The notes beneath the pieces are model-generated. The model made no database searches, had not been told where the DNA came from, and worked only from the letters and a program-made list of their open reading frames with translations. The position numbers and the translations under genes were made by a program. From Curtobacterium sp. MCBA15_001 (GTDB lineage: Bacteria > Actinomycetota > Actinomycetes > Actinomycetales > Microbacteriaceae): a DNA stretch of 64,000 nucleotides. Position 1 is the first letter of the stretch. Each line of letters begins with the position of its first letter. Below are positions 9,417-17,522 of the stretch, piece after piece. The stretch spans positions 40,981 through 104,980 of the forward strand of contig NZ_MJGI01000022.1 in the NCBI RefSeq assembly GCF_001864835.1. The letters run 5' to 3'.

Positions 9417-10550
9417 ATGTCCTTCCACGCCGCGGCCCCCGCGACGACCACCGTCCGGCTCCTCGACACCGAGGGCCGGTTCGTGGAGACCGACGAGAAC
9501 GCCGAGTTCGTCGGCATCGCCAAGGCCCTCCCCGACGAGACGCTGCTCGCCATGCACCGCCAGATGGTGCTCACCCGACGCTTCGACCACGCTGCCGGCA
9601 ACCTGCAGCGGACCGGTCAGCTCGGCCTGTGGGCACCGAGCCACGGGCAGGAAGCCGCGCAGGTCGGGTCCGCCTTCGCGCTCCGTCCCCAGGACCACCT
9701 GTTCCCGTCGTACCGCGAGCACGCCGTCGTCCTGCAGCGCGGCGTCGAGCCGATGGAGATCATCTCGCTCTTCCGCGGCCAGGCCCACGGCAACTGGGAC
9801 CCGGACGCCCGCGGCAACACGCACGTCTACACGCTCGTGATCGGCGCGCAGACCCTGCACGCCACCGGCTACGCGATGGGCCAGGCCCTCGACGGCGTCG
9901 TCGGCACGGGCGACCCCGACGTCGACGAGTGCTCGATCGTGTACTTCGGCGACGGTGCGACCAGCCAGGGCGACGTCAACGAGGCCTACGTCTTCGCCGC
10001 GTCGCACAAGGCCCCCGTCGTCTTCTTCCTGCAGAACAACCACTGGGCGATCTCGGTGCCGGTGTCGGTGCAGTCCCCGACGCCGCTGGTCGACCGTCCC
10101 CGTGGCTTCGGCATCCCGAGCGTCAAGGTCGACGGCAACGACGTCCTGGCCTCGTACGCGGTGAGCACGGTCGCGACCGAGCACGCCCGCAGCGGCCAGG
10201 GCCCGGCGTTCATCGAGGCGGAGACCTACCGCATCGGCGCCCACACCAGCTCGGACGACCCCACGCGCTACCGCGGCGACGACGAGCTCGCTGGCTGGGT
10301 CGCCCGTGACCCGATCACCCGGTCCGAGGCGTACCTGCGCAGCCTCGGCGCGACCGACGCGCAGTTCGCCGAGATGGAGGCCGAAGGCGAGCAGATCGCG
10401 GCCGACATCCGTGCGAAGACCTCCGCGCTGCAGGCCCCGCCGATGGACGCCATGTTCGACCACGTCTACCGCGAGCCGCACCCGCGCATCGACGAACAGC
10501 GCGCCTGGTTGCACGACTACGAGTCCGCCCAGGACGGAGCCCACGCATGA
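9417..10550 (+). CDS. bkdA: Branched-chain 2-oxoacid dehydrogenase E1 alpha
   Basis: The 377-residue subunit has the thiamine diphosphate motif GDGATSQGD ... LQNNHWAIS (GDG-X-NN). It decarboxylates a 2-oxoacid and passes the acyl group to the E2 lipoyl arm. The separate alpha and beta genes and an E2 with an ETAKS lipoyl site fit the actinobacterial branched-chain complex (BkdABC), rather than the AceE-type pyruvate dehydrogenase. This should supply branched acyl-CoA primers for iso/anteiso fatty acids or degrade Leu/Ile/Val. The gene overlaps bkdB by 4 nt. Confidence 0.9.
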   Translation: MSFHAAAPATTTVRLLDTEGRFVETDENAEFVGIAKALPDETLLAMHRQMVLTRRFDHAAGNLQRTGQLGLWAPSHGQEAAQVGSAFALRPQDHLFPSYREHAVVLQRGVEPMEIISLFRGQAHGNWDPDARGNTHVYTLVIGAQTLHATGYAMGQALDGVVGTGDPDVDECSIVYFGDGATSQGDVNEAYVFAASHKAPVVFFLQNNHWAISVPVSVQSPTPLVDRPRGFGIPSVKVDGNDVLASYAVSTVATEHARSGQGPAFIEAETYRIGAHTSSDDPTRYRGDDELAGWVARDPITRSEAYLRSLGATDAQFAEMEAEGEQIAADIRAKTSALQAPPMDAMFDHVYREPHPRIDEQRAWLHDYESAQDGAHA

Positions 10551-11596
10551 GCACCACCGAGCAGCTCTTCGACTACACCCTCCGCTCCCACCCGGGTGCC
10601 GGCGAGGTCCCGACCGACCCGACGCCGAACCTGCCGATGGCCAAGGCGCTCAACGCCGGGCTCGCGGCGGCGATGCAGGCGGACGACAAGGTCCTGCTGA
10701 TGGGCGAGGACATCGGCCGGCTGGGCGGCGTCTTCCGCATCACCGAGGGCCTGCAGGACCGGTTCGGCGCCGACCGCGTGCGGGACACCCCGCTCGCCGA
10801 GTCCGGCATCGTCGGCACCGCGATCGGCCTGGCCCTGCGCGGGTACCGTCCGGTGATCGAGATCCAGTTCGACGGCTTCGTCTGGCCGGCGTTCAACCAG
10901 ATCACCTCGCAGCTGGCGAAGATGGCGAACCGACTGCCGGCGCACATGTCGCTGCCCGTCGTCATCCGCATCCCCTACGGCGGCCACATCGGCGCGATCG
11001 AGCACCACCAGGAGTCCCCCGAGGCGTACTTCGCGCACACCGCGGGCCTGCGCGTGGTCAGCCCGAGCACCCCGAACGACGCCTACTGGATGATCCAAGA
11101 GGCAATCGCGTCGAACGACCCCGTCGTCTTCATGGAGCCCAAGTCCCGCTACTGGCCGAAGGGGCAGGTCGACCTGGTCGACGGCCACGTGCCGATGCAC
11201 ACCACGCGCGTGGCCCGCACCGGCACCGAGGTCACCCTCGTCGGACACGGCGCCATGGTCGCGACGCTCATGCAGGCCGCCGACATCGCCGACGCCGAGG
11301 GCACGAGCTGCGAGGTCGTCGACCTCCGCTCGATCTCGCCGATCGACTGGGAGCCGCTGCTCGCCTCGGTGCGCAAGACCGGCCGACTGGTCGTCGCGCA
11401 GGAAGCCAGCGAGTTCGTCAGCGTCGGCAGCGAGATCGCCGCGACCGTCGCCGAGCGGGCGTTCTACACGATGCAGGCACCCCCGCTGCGGGTCTCCGGG
11501 TTCGACATCCCGTTCCCGCAGTCGAAGCTCGAGCACCACCACCTGCCGGACGCCGACCGCGTCCTCGAGGCCGTGGACCGCGCGCTCGCCTACTGA
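10547..11596 (+). CDS. bkdB: Branched-chain 2-oxoacid dehydrogenase E1 beta
   Basis: This 349-residue beta subunit has the transketolase pyrimidine-binding domain ([25 protein letters not shown]) followed by the C-terminal domain with [14 protein letters not shown]. It forms the alpha2beta2 E1 with BkdA and orients the thiamine cofactor. The ATG overlaps the bkdA stop (ATGA). It is normal in length and motifs for the family. Confidence 0.93.
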   Translation: MSTTEQLFDYTLRSHPGAGEVPTDPTPNLPMAKALNAGLAAAMQADDKVLLMGEDIGRLGGVFRITEGLQDRFGADRVRDTPLAESGIVGTAIGLALRGYRPVIEIQFDGFVWPAFNQITSQLAKMANRLPAHMSLPVVIRIPYGGHIGAIEHHQESPEAYFAHTAGLRVVSPSTPNDAYWMIQEAIASNDPVVFMEPKSRYWPKGQVDLVDGHVPMHTTRVARTGTEVTLVGHGAMVATLMQAADIADAEGTSCEVVDLRSISPIDWEPLLASVRKTGRLVVAQEASEFVSVGSEIAATVAERAFYTMQAPPLRVSGFDIPFPQSKLEHHHLPDADRVLEAVDRALAY

Positions 11597-11651
11597 CCCG
11601 GTCCACCCGGACCATCTCTCCACCGCACGACCGACTGCCGAAGGAGCCGAC

Positions 11652-13313
11652 GTGGCCGTCGCCGAATTCCCCCTCCCCGACGTGGGCGAAGGCCTCAACG
11701 AGGCCGAGATCGTCCAGTGGCGCGTCGCGATCGGTGACGACGTCGCGGTCGACCAGGTCCTGGTCGAGATCGAGACCGCCAAGTCGCTCGTCGAGCTGCC
11801 GTCCCCGTTCGCGGGCACGGTGACCGGTCTGCTGGTGGCCGAGGGCGACACCGTCGAGGTCGGCCGTCCGATCATCCGGGTCGAGTCCGCCTCGGGTGCT
11901 CAGACGGGAGGCCCGGCACCGGTCGCCGACGCCGCCCCCGTCTCGCCTGGGCCCACGCTCGCCGGTACCGGCGCGTCGCGGAGCTTGCGGAGCGACGTGA
12001 CGGCCGAGCGAGTGGGGAACGTCACCCCCACGGCCCCTGCCGCGGCTGCACCCGTCGCCTCGGCTCCGTCCGTGCCGACGCAGGTCGCCGCGCCCGCGCC
12101 GGCCCCCGCTGCGCCGGCCCACGCTGCGCCGGCTCCCGTCGCGGTCGCCCCGGCGCCGGCGCCGGCGCAGGTGCCGGCCTCGCTGCCCGCCGCCGAGGGC
12201 GCCGGTGTCGTCGGCACCGACGAGTCCTCCGGCGCCGTGCTCGTGGGCTACGGCTCCGCGACCAGCGCACCCTCGCGCCGCAAGCCGGGCGCCCGCCGGG
12301 CCGCAGCGGCCGCGGCGGAGGCGAGCCGGGCCTCCAGTCGGGAGACCGACCTGGACCTGGTCACCGACGACGGCGAGGCGAGCACCGCCGACGCCGTGGC
12401 CGCGCAGGGCAAGCGTCCCGCGCGCCCCTCGAGCGTGCCCGCCGCCTCGGCCCTGCCCGTCATCGCGAAGCCGCCGATCCGCAAGCTCGCGAAGGACCTC
12501 GGCGTCGACCTGACGACGGTCGAGGCGACCGGACTGGCCGGCGAGGTCACGCGCGACGACGTGATCCGCCACGCCACCCAGGCCACCGTCTTCCGCAACA
12601 TCGAGACGCCCGAGTGGGGCGACGTCCGCCAGGAGACCATCCCGGTCAAGGGCGTCCGCAAGGCGATCGCGACCGCGATGACCACGTCCGCGTTCACCGC
12701 GCCGCACGTGTCGCTCTTCGTCGACGTCGACGCGACCCGCACGATGGAGTTCGTCAAGCGGCTCAAGGCCTCGCCGACGTTCGCCGGGGTGAAGGTCTCG
12801 CCGCTGCTCATCATGGCGAAGGCCGTGATCTGGGCGGTCCGCCGCAACCGCTCGGTGAACTCGTCGTGGACCGACCGCGAGATCATCGTCCACCACTTCG
12901 TGAACCTCGGCATCGCCGCGGCGACCCCGCGTGGGCTCATCGTGCCGAACATCAAGGACGCGCAGGACATGTCGCTGTTCGAGCTGGCGAAGGCGCTCGA
13001 GGCGATGACCCTCACCGCCCGTGACGGCAAGACCAGCCCGGCCGAGATGGCCGACGGCACGATCACCGTGACCAACATCGGTGTCTTCGGTATGGACACC
13101 GGCACGCCGATCCTCAACCCCGGGCAGGTCGCCATCGTCGCGATGGGCACCATCAAGCCGAAGCCGTGGGTCGTCGACGGCGAGGTCCGCTCGCGCATGG
13201 TGACCACGATCGGTGCTTCGTTCGACCACCGCGTGGTGGACGGCGACGTGGCGTCCCGGTTCGTGCACGACGTGGCCTCGGTCATCGAGGAGCCCGCGCT
13301 CCTGCTCGACTGA
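11652..13313 (+). CDS. bkdC: Branched-chain 2-oxoacid dehydrogenase E2
   Basis: The 553-residue acyltransferase has one lipoyl domain (residues 1-80, lipoyl Lys44 in [10 protein letters not shown]). A long Ala/Pro linker (about 85-265), a peripheral subunit-binding domain ([14 protein letters not shown]) and a catalytic domain ending in [13 protein letters not shown] follow. The GTG start has a strong AAGGAG site 6 nt upstream. The linker holds a short charged stretch ([14 protein letters not shown]) unlike the rest. E3 is not encoded here and must come from elsewhere. The stop lies only 7 bp from the convergent toxin-like gene. Confidence 0.93.
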   Translation: MAVAEFPLPDVGEGLNEAEIVQWRVAIGDDVAVDQVLVEIETAKSLVELPSPFAGTVTGLLVAEGDTVEVGRPIIRVESASGAQTGGPAPVADAAPVSPGPTLAGTGASRSLRSDVTAERVGNVTPTAPAAAAPVASAPSVPTQVAAPAPAPAAPAHAAPAPVAVAPAPAPAQVPASLPAAEGAGVVGTDESSGAVLVGYGSATSAPSRRKPGARRAAAAAAEASRASSRETDLDLVTDDGEASTADAVAAQGKRPARPSSVPAASALPVIAKPPIRKLAKDLGVDLTTVEATGLAGEVTRDDVIRHATQATVFRNIETPEWGDVRQETIPVKGVRKAIATAMTTSAFTAPHVSLFVDVDATRTMEFVKRLKASPTFAGVKVSPLLIMAKAVIWAVRRNRSVNSSWTDREIIVHHFVNLGIAAATPRGLIVPNIKDAQDMSLFELAKALEAMTLTARDGKTSPAEMADGTITVTNIGVFGMDTGTPILNPGQVAIVAMGTIKPKPWVVDGEVRSRMVTTIGASFDHRVVDGDVASRFVHDVASVIEEPALLLD

Positions 13314-13320
13314 CGGGTCG

Positions 13321-14145
13321 TCAGTCCTGCGCTCGTGGCTCGAGGGCTGCGCGGAACAACCGGACTGCGAGCACGGCGTCGAGCGCCAGTTCCTCGGCGT
13401 CCTGTGCGCTCCCGGCCGCGAGGGCGGTCGTGACGAACGTGGCCGTTCCGTCGCTCATCGCGGTGTCGAAGAGCGAGCAGACCCCGAGGACGGCACCCCA
13501 GCGATCCCGATCGACAGCCGGGTCGAGGACGGCCGCGACCGCGGCGGCGGCGCGGCCGGGATCCGCACGCGAGGCGTTGACGAGCACCCAGGCGAAGTCG
13601 TAGAGGTCCTTGTCCGCCCGACGCCAGTACGCGGCCGCTCCCTTCGCTGCGACGTACCCACCGATGTCGGCCATCCGGACGCGTTCGCCGAGCACGCTCG
13701 CGACATGGGCATCCCGGAGCGCCGGACCGGGACCGCGGAGGTTCTTGACGGTGAGGGTCGTCGTGCCCGGGAGCGCGATCTCCTGGTCGAGGTTGTCCGA
13801 GACGTCGGAGAGGAACTCGACGACCACCGGGTAGCCGTCCACGTCGGCGACCCATCGCCACCCGACGTTCGGCGACGCCGGCACGAAGCCGGCGCGGTCG
13901 AGTGCACGTTCGAGCCAGCCGTGGTCGTCGTCGTCGCGGTCGTACTCGAGGCCGATGTCGAGGAGGAGGTCGACGTCGTTCGTGCCCTGGTGCGGTTCAT
14001 CGGCGTCGACGAGGTACTCCGGAACGAGCCCGCCGATGAGCACGAGCTCGGTCGAGTGGTCCGCAGCCGCGTGGAGGAGGGCCGCGAGCGCGCGCTCCGC
14101 GAGGCGTCGTGCGTCGCGGTCACGCGGTCGGCCGGACTCCGTCAC
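13321..14145 (-). CDS. AbiEii-like nucleotidyltransferase, probable toxin
   Basis: The 274-residue protein has the nucleotidyltransferase fold core LVLIGGLVPEYL ... GTNDVDLLLDI, with the GG motif and the two catalytic Asp of DVD. A third acidic position may be in VVVEFLSDV. This matches AbiEii/AbiGii-type toxins, which modify RNA or nucleotides. The GTG at 14145 overlaps the stop of the upstream AbiEi-like gene by 4 nt (GTGA), so the pair is translated together. I infer a type IV toxin-antitoxin module. A longer reading frame upstream is Arg-rich and overlaps the partner gene, so I rejected that start. Confidence 0.72.
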   Translation of the reverse strand: MTESGRPRDRDARRLAERALAALLHAAADHSTELVLIGGLVPEYLVDADEPHQGTNDVDLLLDIGLEYDRDDDDHGWLERALDRAGFVPASPNVGWRWVADVDGYPVVVEFLSDVSDNLDQEIALPGTTTLTVKNLRGPGPALRDAHVASVLGERVRMADIGGYVAAKGAAAYWRRADKDLYDFAWVLVNASRADPGRAAAAVAAVLDPAVDRDRWGAVLGVCSLFDTAMSDGTATFVTTALAAGSAQDAEELALDAVLAVRLFRAALEPRAQD

Positions 14146-15185
14146 GCGAACACCGACAGCTCGACCGAGCGGTAGGCGTCGGCGGCTTCCTGGTCGCGTT
14201 CGGAACCCGCGAGCAGGTCGGCGTAGACGCGGATCGGCGATGCTTCGCGTCGACCGTCGACGACGCGGCTCGTGTTCGCCACGGCGGACGGCGCGGGGCG
14301 GAGACGGATGCTCCCGGCAGGTGCGGGGAGCATCTGGGCGCGTGCGGCCGCGGCATCGAGCGCAGGTCCGTCCATGTCGACGTACGCGGTCACCGGGCGC
14401 ATGCCCGTCAACATCGGTCGGACACGTTCCGAGACCGCGCTGCCGGTCAGGATCAAGCCCGAGCCGAACAGCGAGGCGAGTTGCTCCTCGATCCGCGTCG
14501 GGTTCCGGTCCAGGACGTGGAACGAGGCCCACGTCGACGGCAGCCGGCGTTGCCATCCGCTCCACGAGTCCAGCAGGCCGCTCGGGTCCGCGACTGCGCG
14601 GCTCCGTGGCTCGGGCCCCGGTTCAGTCCATCCCGACGTGTCGAGCCCGGCGAGCGTGCCCGAGACGGACCCGAGCGAGCGACCGGAGAGACGGGACAAC
14701 GTCTCGACATCGGCGACCCGCGGGCGTCCGTCCTGCCATGCGGCACCACCCGCGACGATCTCGAGCAGGACCTCGGCCACGTCGGCTCGCGCCGCCGACC
14801 ACCGGAAGTCGACGCTCGGGGCGGGCGGCGCGGCGCGGGCGTCTCGTGCCACCCAGATCGTGCCGATGTGGAGGGAGGCTGCACCATCCAGTCCGAACCA
14901 CGAGACGCCGAGTTCGTCGAGGAGTCGTCGTGAGCCGTCGGACAGTGCCTGTGCGCAGACGACCAGGACCGTGTCGTCCGCCTTGCGGGTGGTCCGGCCG
15001 AGTGCTGCTGCGACGTCTCGCGGGAACCCGAGGCCGGCCCAGCGGAGATCGATCCGCGCACGAGACCCGTCCGGGAGCTCTGCGATCGGGAGGCCGAGTG
15101 CGTCGTCCGCTTCGACGATCTGAAGGGCTCCGGCCGGTACGGTGCGTCGGAACGCATCGAGGAGCATGGTTTCAGTCATCGGCAC
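14142..15185 (-). CDS. AbiEi-like antitoxin, probable autorepressor
   Basis: This protein of about 347 residues ends with VVDGRREASPIRVYADLLAG, the conserved C-terminal pattern of the AbiEi_2 antitoxin family. The middle (VADVETLSRLSGRSLGSVSGTL) looks like a winged helix for DNA binding. The start is uncertain: GTG at 15185 lies 6 nt after a TACAGT box in the operator palindrome, while ATG at 15188 and 15179 are alternatives. As the first gene of the pair, it should repress its own promoter and neutralise the nucleotidyltransferase. The family assignment rests on the C-terminal motif. Confidence 0.68.
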   Translation of the reverse strand: MPMTETMLLDAFRRTVPAGALQIVEADDALGLPIAELPDGSRARIDLRWAGLGFPRDVAAALGRTTRKADDTVLVVCAQALSDGSRRLLDELGVSWFGLDGAASLHIGTIWVARDARAAPPAPSVDFRWSAARADVAEVLLEIVAGGAAWQDGRPRVADVETLSRLSGRSLGSVSGTLAGLDTSGWTEPGPEPRSRAVADPSGLLDSWSGWQRRLPSTWASFHVLDRNPTRIEEQLASLFGSGLILTGSAVSERVRPMLTGMRPVTAYVDMDGPALDAAAARAQMLPAPAGSIRLRPAPSAVANTSRVVDGRREASPIRVYADLLAGSERDQEAADAYRSVELSVFA

Positions 15186-15187
15186 CA

Positions 15188-15205
15188 TTTCACTGTACAG
15201 TGAAA
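15188..15205. promoter_or_regulatory. Perfect 18-bp palindrome, AbiEi operator candidate
   Basis: TTTCACTGTACAGTGAAA is a perfect palindrome that carries a TACAGT -10 box on both strands. On the minus strand that box lies just before the antitoxin start. A further GTGAAA half-site follows at 15217-15222. The position suits autoregulation of the toxin-antitoxin pair. Confidence 0.65.
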
Positions 15206-15303
15206 AAGCCACCCGAGTGAAACAGGTACCGTCGTTCTGCCGAGTCAGCAGGCAGTCGCGTGGTGTTCACGCAGATGTCGGTGGACGGGGCGATGATCGA
15301 CCC

Positions 15304-15879
15304 ATGGTCCACCAGCTCCTGAGCGCCCTGCAGGAGATCCGAACGGATCGCCTCCTGCTGACCCCCGTCACGCCGACCGACATCGACGCCGTGCACGCGG
15401 TGTACGCCGACGCCCGGACCTGGGCCCACCTGCCGAGCGGTCGACACGTCTCGCGCGACCAGACCGTCGACCTGGTGCAGCGGAAGATCGGGGGCCGCGT
15501 CCGCCACGGGCTGGGCTCGTGGACGGTCCGCGACGCGGAGACCGGGGCCGTCATCGGCGTCGGCGGGGTCGACATGACCGCCGGCGGGGTGTGGAACCTC
15601 GGGTACCGGCTCGCGCCGGAGTCCTGGGGCAACGGGTACGCGACCGAGATCGCCCGCGCGGCGATGACCGCGGCGCACGATGCGGCTCCCGACGTGGCGG
15701 TCACCGGTCGGGTGTTGACGAACAACCCGGCGTCGGCGCGGGTGCTCGCGAACGCGGGACTGGCGCTGGTGTGGCAGGGGACGACCGCGGCGCCGACCCC
15801 GGACGGCGTGGAGCGCCAGGTGTGGGCCGACCGGGTCCTCAGCGACGCGCAACACGCCTGGCTGGTCGCGAACGCCTGA
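15304..15879 (+). CDS. GNAT N-acetyltransferase (RimJ/RimL-like)
   Basis: The 191-residue protein starts with TDRLLLTPVTPTDIDAV, typical of the acetyltransf_3 branch. The acetyl-CoA loop region reads LAPESWGNGYATEIARAA. It could acetylate a ribosomal protein, a small molecule or an antibiotic; nothing in the context decides. A GATGAT box lies 6 nt before the ATG. It diverges from the AbiE-like pair. Confidence 0.85.
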   Translation: MVHQLLSALQEIRTDRLLLTPVTPTDIDAVHAVYADARTWAHLPSGRHVSRDQTVDLVQRKIGGRVRHGLGSWTVRDAETGAVIGVGGVDMTAGGVWNLGYRLAPESWGNGYATEIARAAMTAAHDAAPDVAVTGRVLTNNPASARVLANAGLALVWQGTTAAPTPDGVERQVWADRVLSDAQHAWLVANA

Positions 15880-15880
15880 C

Positions 15881-16005
15881 GCGGTGCGCCTGCAGCGCCG
15901 CCGCGCGCTGCGCCGGGCGCAACGCCGCCGCGCGGTGCGCCTGCAGCGCCGCCGCGCGCAGTGCCGGGCGCAACGCCGCCACCCGCTGCGCCGTCAGCGC
16001 CGCCC
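15881..16005. repeat. 51-bp tandem repeat, about 2.4 copies
   Basis: Two near-identical 51-bp units (15881-15931 and 15932-15982) and a shorter diverged third start fill the gap between the acetyltransferase stop and the end of the convergent small membrane protein gene. The units are almost pure G+C, with the words GCGCCTGCAGCGCCGCC and GGGCGCAACGCCGCC. No reading frame across them looks like a protein. Confidence 0.8.
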
Positions 16006-16173
16006 CTCGGCCAGCGCGCCGACCAGCGCCGCAGCGACCGTCGCCAGCCCGAGCACGACCGCGGCCACGACGCACTCGCTGCCCGGACTGAACGACAGGA
16101 CGGCGACCATCACCAGCACGGTGACGCCGAGCGTGCCGAGCCGGATGAGCTGCGCTGCGTTCGCGTCACTCAT
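15994..16173 (-). CDS. Small two-helix membrane protein
   Basis: The 59-residue protein has two hydrophobic helices (about residues 11-28 and 34-54) and an Arg-rich end. Its ATG overlaps the esterase stop by 4 nt (ATGA), which is the main evidence that it is real. It is the last gene of the five-gene operon. I do not recognise a family. Confidence 0.6.
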   Translation of the reverse strand: MSDANAAQLIRLGTLGVTVLVMVAVLSFSPGSECVVAAVVLGLATVAAALVGALAEGRR

Positions 16174-17522
16174 CCGCGGGCACTCCCCGGAGCGGTGAGC
16201 AGCAGGTCGGCCTCGCGCGGCAGCTCCTGCACGAGCGACCAGTGCACGGTGTTCCAGTCGTGCCCGCTGCCCGGCGCGAAGGCCACCGTGGTGTGGATGC
16301 CAGCGCGTTCGGCGGCCTTCCCGATGCGCTGCGCCGACGCGGTGAACGCGTGGTCGGTCGATCCGGCGGTCAACCACAGGGACTTGTCGGTGAACGGGGC
16401 GTTCGCTGCCATCAGAGCACTCGGGGCCGCGGCACGCCACCGTGCGAGCGACCCGCCGAAGGCCTCGTCCGCGCTGTTCTGCGGGGAGCGGTCGACGGGG
16501 GCCAGCTCGCTCGAGACCGCCAGCGCGGCACCGAAGCGGTCCGGGTACCCGGACAGGAACTGGGTGGCGCAGGTCGCGCCCTGCGAGAACCCGACGAGTC
16601 CCCAGCCGCGGTGGTCATCCGTCACGCGCAGGTGGCTCGTGACCCACGCCGGGACGTCCTGGGTGATGTACGTCGCGGCATTGCCGATCATCGAGTCGAC
16701 GCACATCGTGTTGTGGCCGGGCACGGCGAGCTGGTCGGCGGAGACCACGATCGGCGCGATCCCGTGGTGTGCGGCGGCGTACTGGTCGAGCACGCCCGCG
16801 ATGCCGCCCGCGGTGAACATGTCGCTCGGCGACCCGGGCTGCCCGGACAGCGAGACGATCACCGGCAGCGTCGGTGGGTCGGCGGTCAGGGCGGCCGGCG
16901 GCAGGTACACCACGGCGGGTCGGGCGGGGAAACCCGAGCGCGTGCCCGGGATGCGCACGGTGCCGATCCGACCCACGGCGGGCATGCCGACCGGCGGCGT
17001 CCACGCGGGAGCGGGCGCCGGTGTGGCCGCCACGGTCTCGACCCCCGACTCGGACCCGAGGTCGAGCGGCGGGAACGGGTCGGTCTGCACCAGGGCGTTG
17101 AGCGTGGGGTAGGCCGCGTAGTCGACGTTGATGCCGAGCGCGGGTGCCAGCAGTGCGAGGGGCACGAGGACGGCAGCGAGGACCCGCCGCCCCCGGCCCC
17201 CCTGCACGATGCCGGTCACCGCCAGGGCGACGCCGGCGAAGGCCAGCGCCACCCACATCCGCGTGACGTCGGTCAGGACGACGTCGAAGGCGTTGAGCAG
17301 GTCCCCGACGACCCAGCAGGCGAGGTACCCGAGGACGGCGCCGCCCGCGGTCACCGCAGCGCGGAGGCCCGTCCGCCGCCAGCCGCTCCGGCTCGACAAC
17401 CCGGTCCGGAGCGCCGGCAGCAGCACGGACAACGCCGCGACGCCGAACAGCACGTCGACGGGGACGAGCTTCGTCGGGACCTGCAGCCGGGTCCCCATCA
17501 GCCAGTGGAACGGGTCGGTCAT
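16170..17522 (-). CDS. Membrane-anchored esterase (alpha/beta hydrolase)
   Basis: The 450-residue protein has about four N-terminal membrane helices (residues 20-150). An outward-facing esterase domain of the PF00756 type follows, with nucleophile elbow VGFSQGA and catalytic His in GSGHDWNTVH. The fold resembles esterase D and antigen 85. The gene starts at the ATG that shares its A with the preceding stop (TGATG). Coupling to a lipid lysyltransferase-like gene suggests work on envelope lipids or cell-wall esters, an inference only. Confidence 0.82.
   Translation of the reverse strand: MTDPFHWLMGTRLQVPTKLVPVDVLFGVAALSVLLPALRTGLSSRSGWRRTGLRAAVTAGGAVLGYLACWVVGDLLNAFDVVLTDVTRMWVALAFAGVALAVTGIVQGGRGRRVLAAVLVPLALLAPALGINVDYAAYPTLNALVQTDPFPPLDLGSESGVETVAATPAPAPAWTPPVGMPAVGRIGTVRIPGTRSGFPARPAVVYLPPAALTADPPTLPVIVSLSGQPGSPSDMFTAGGIAGVLDQYAAAHHGIAPIVVSADQLAVPGHNTMCVDSMIGNAATYITQDVPAWVTSHLRVTDDHRGWGLVGFSQGATCATQFLSGYPDRFGAALAVSSELAPVDRSPQNSADEAFGGSLARWRAAAPSALMAANAPFTDKSLWLTAGSTDHAFTASAQRIGKAAERAGIHTTVAFAPGSGHDWNTVHWSLVQELPREADLLLTAPGSARG

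Noticed and set aside
14142..14565. Longer N-terminus for the AbiEii-like protein
   Set aside because: The extra residues are Arg-rich, overlap the AbiEi-like gene, and the GTG at 14145 gives a typical 4-nt overlap.
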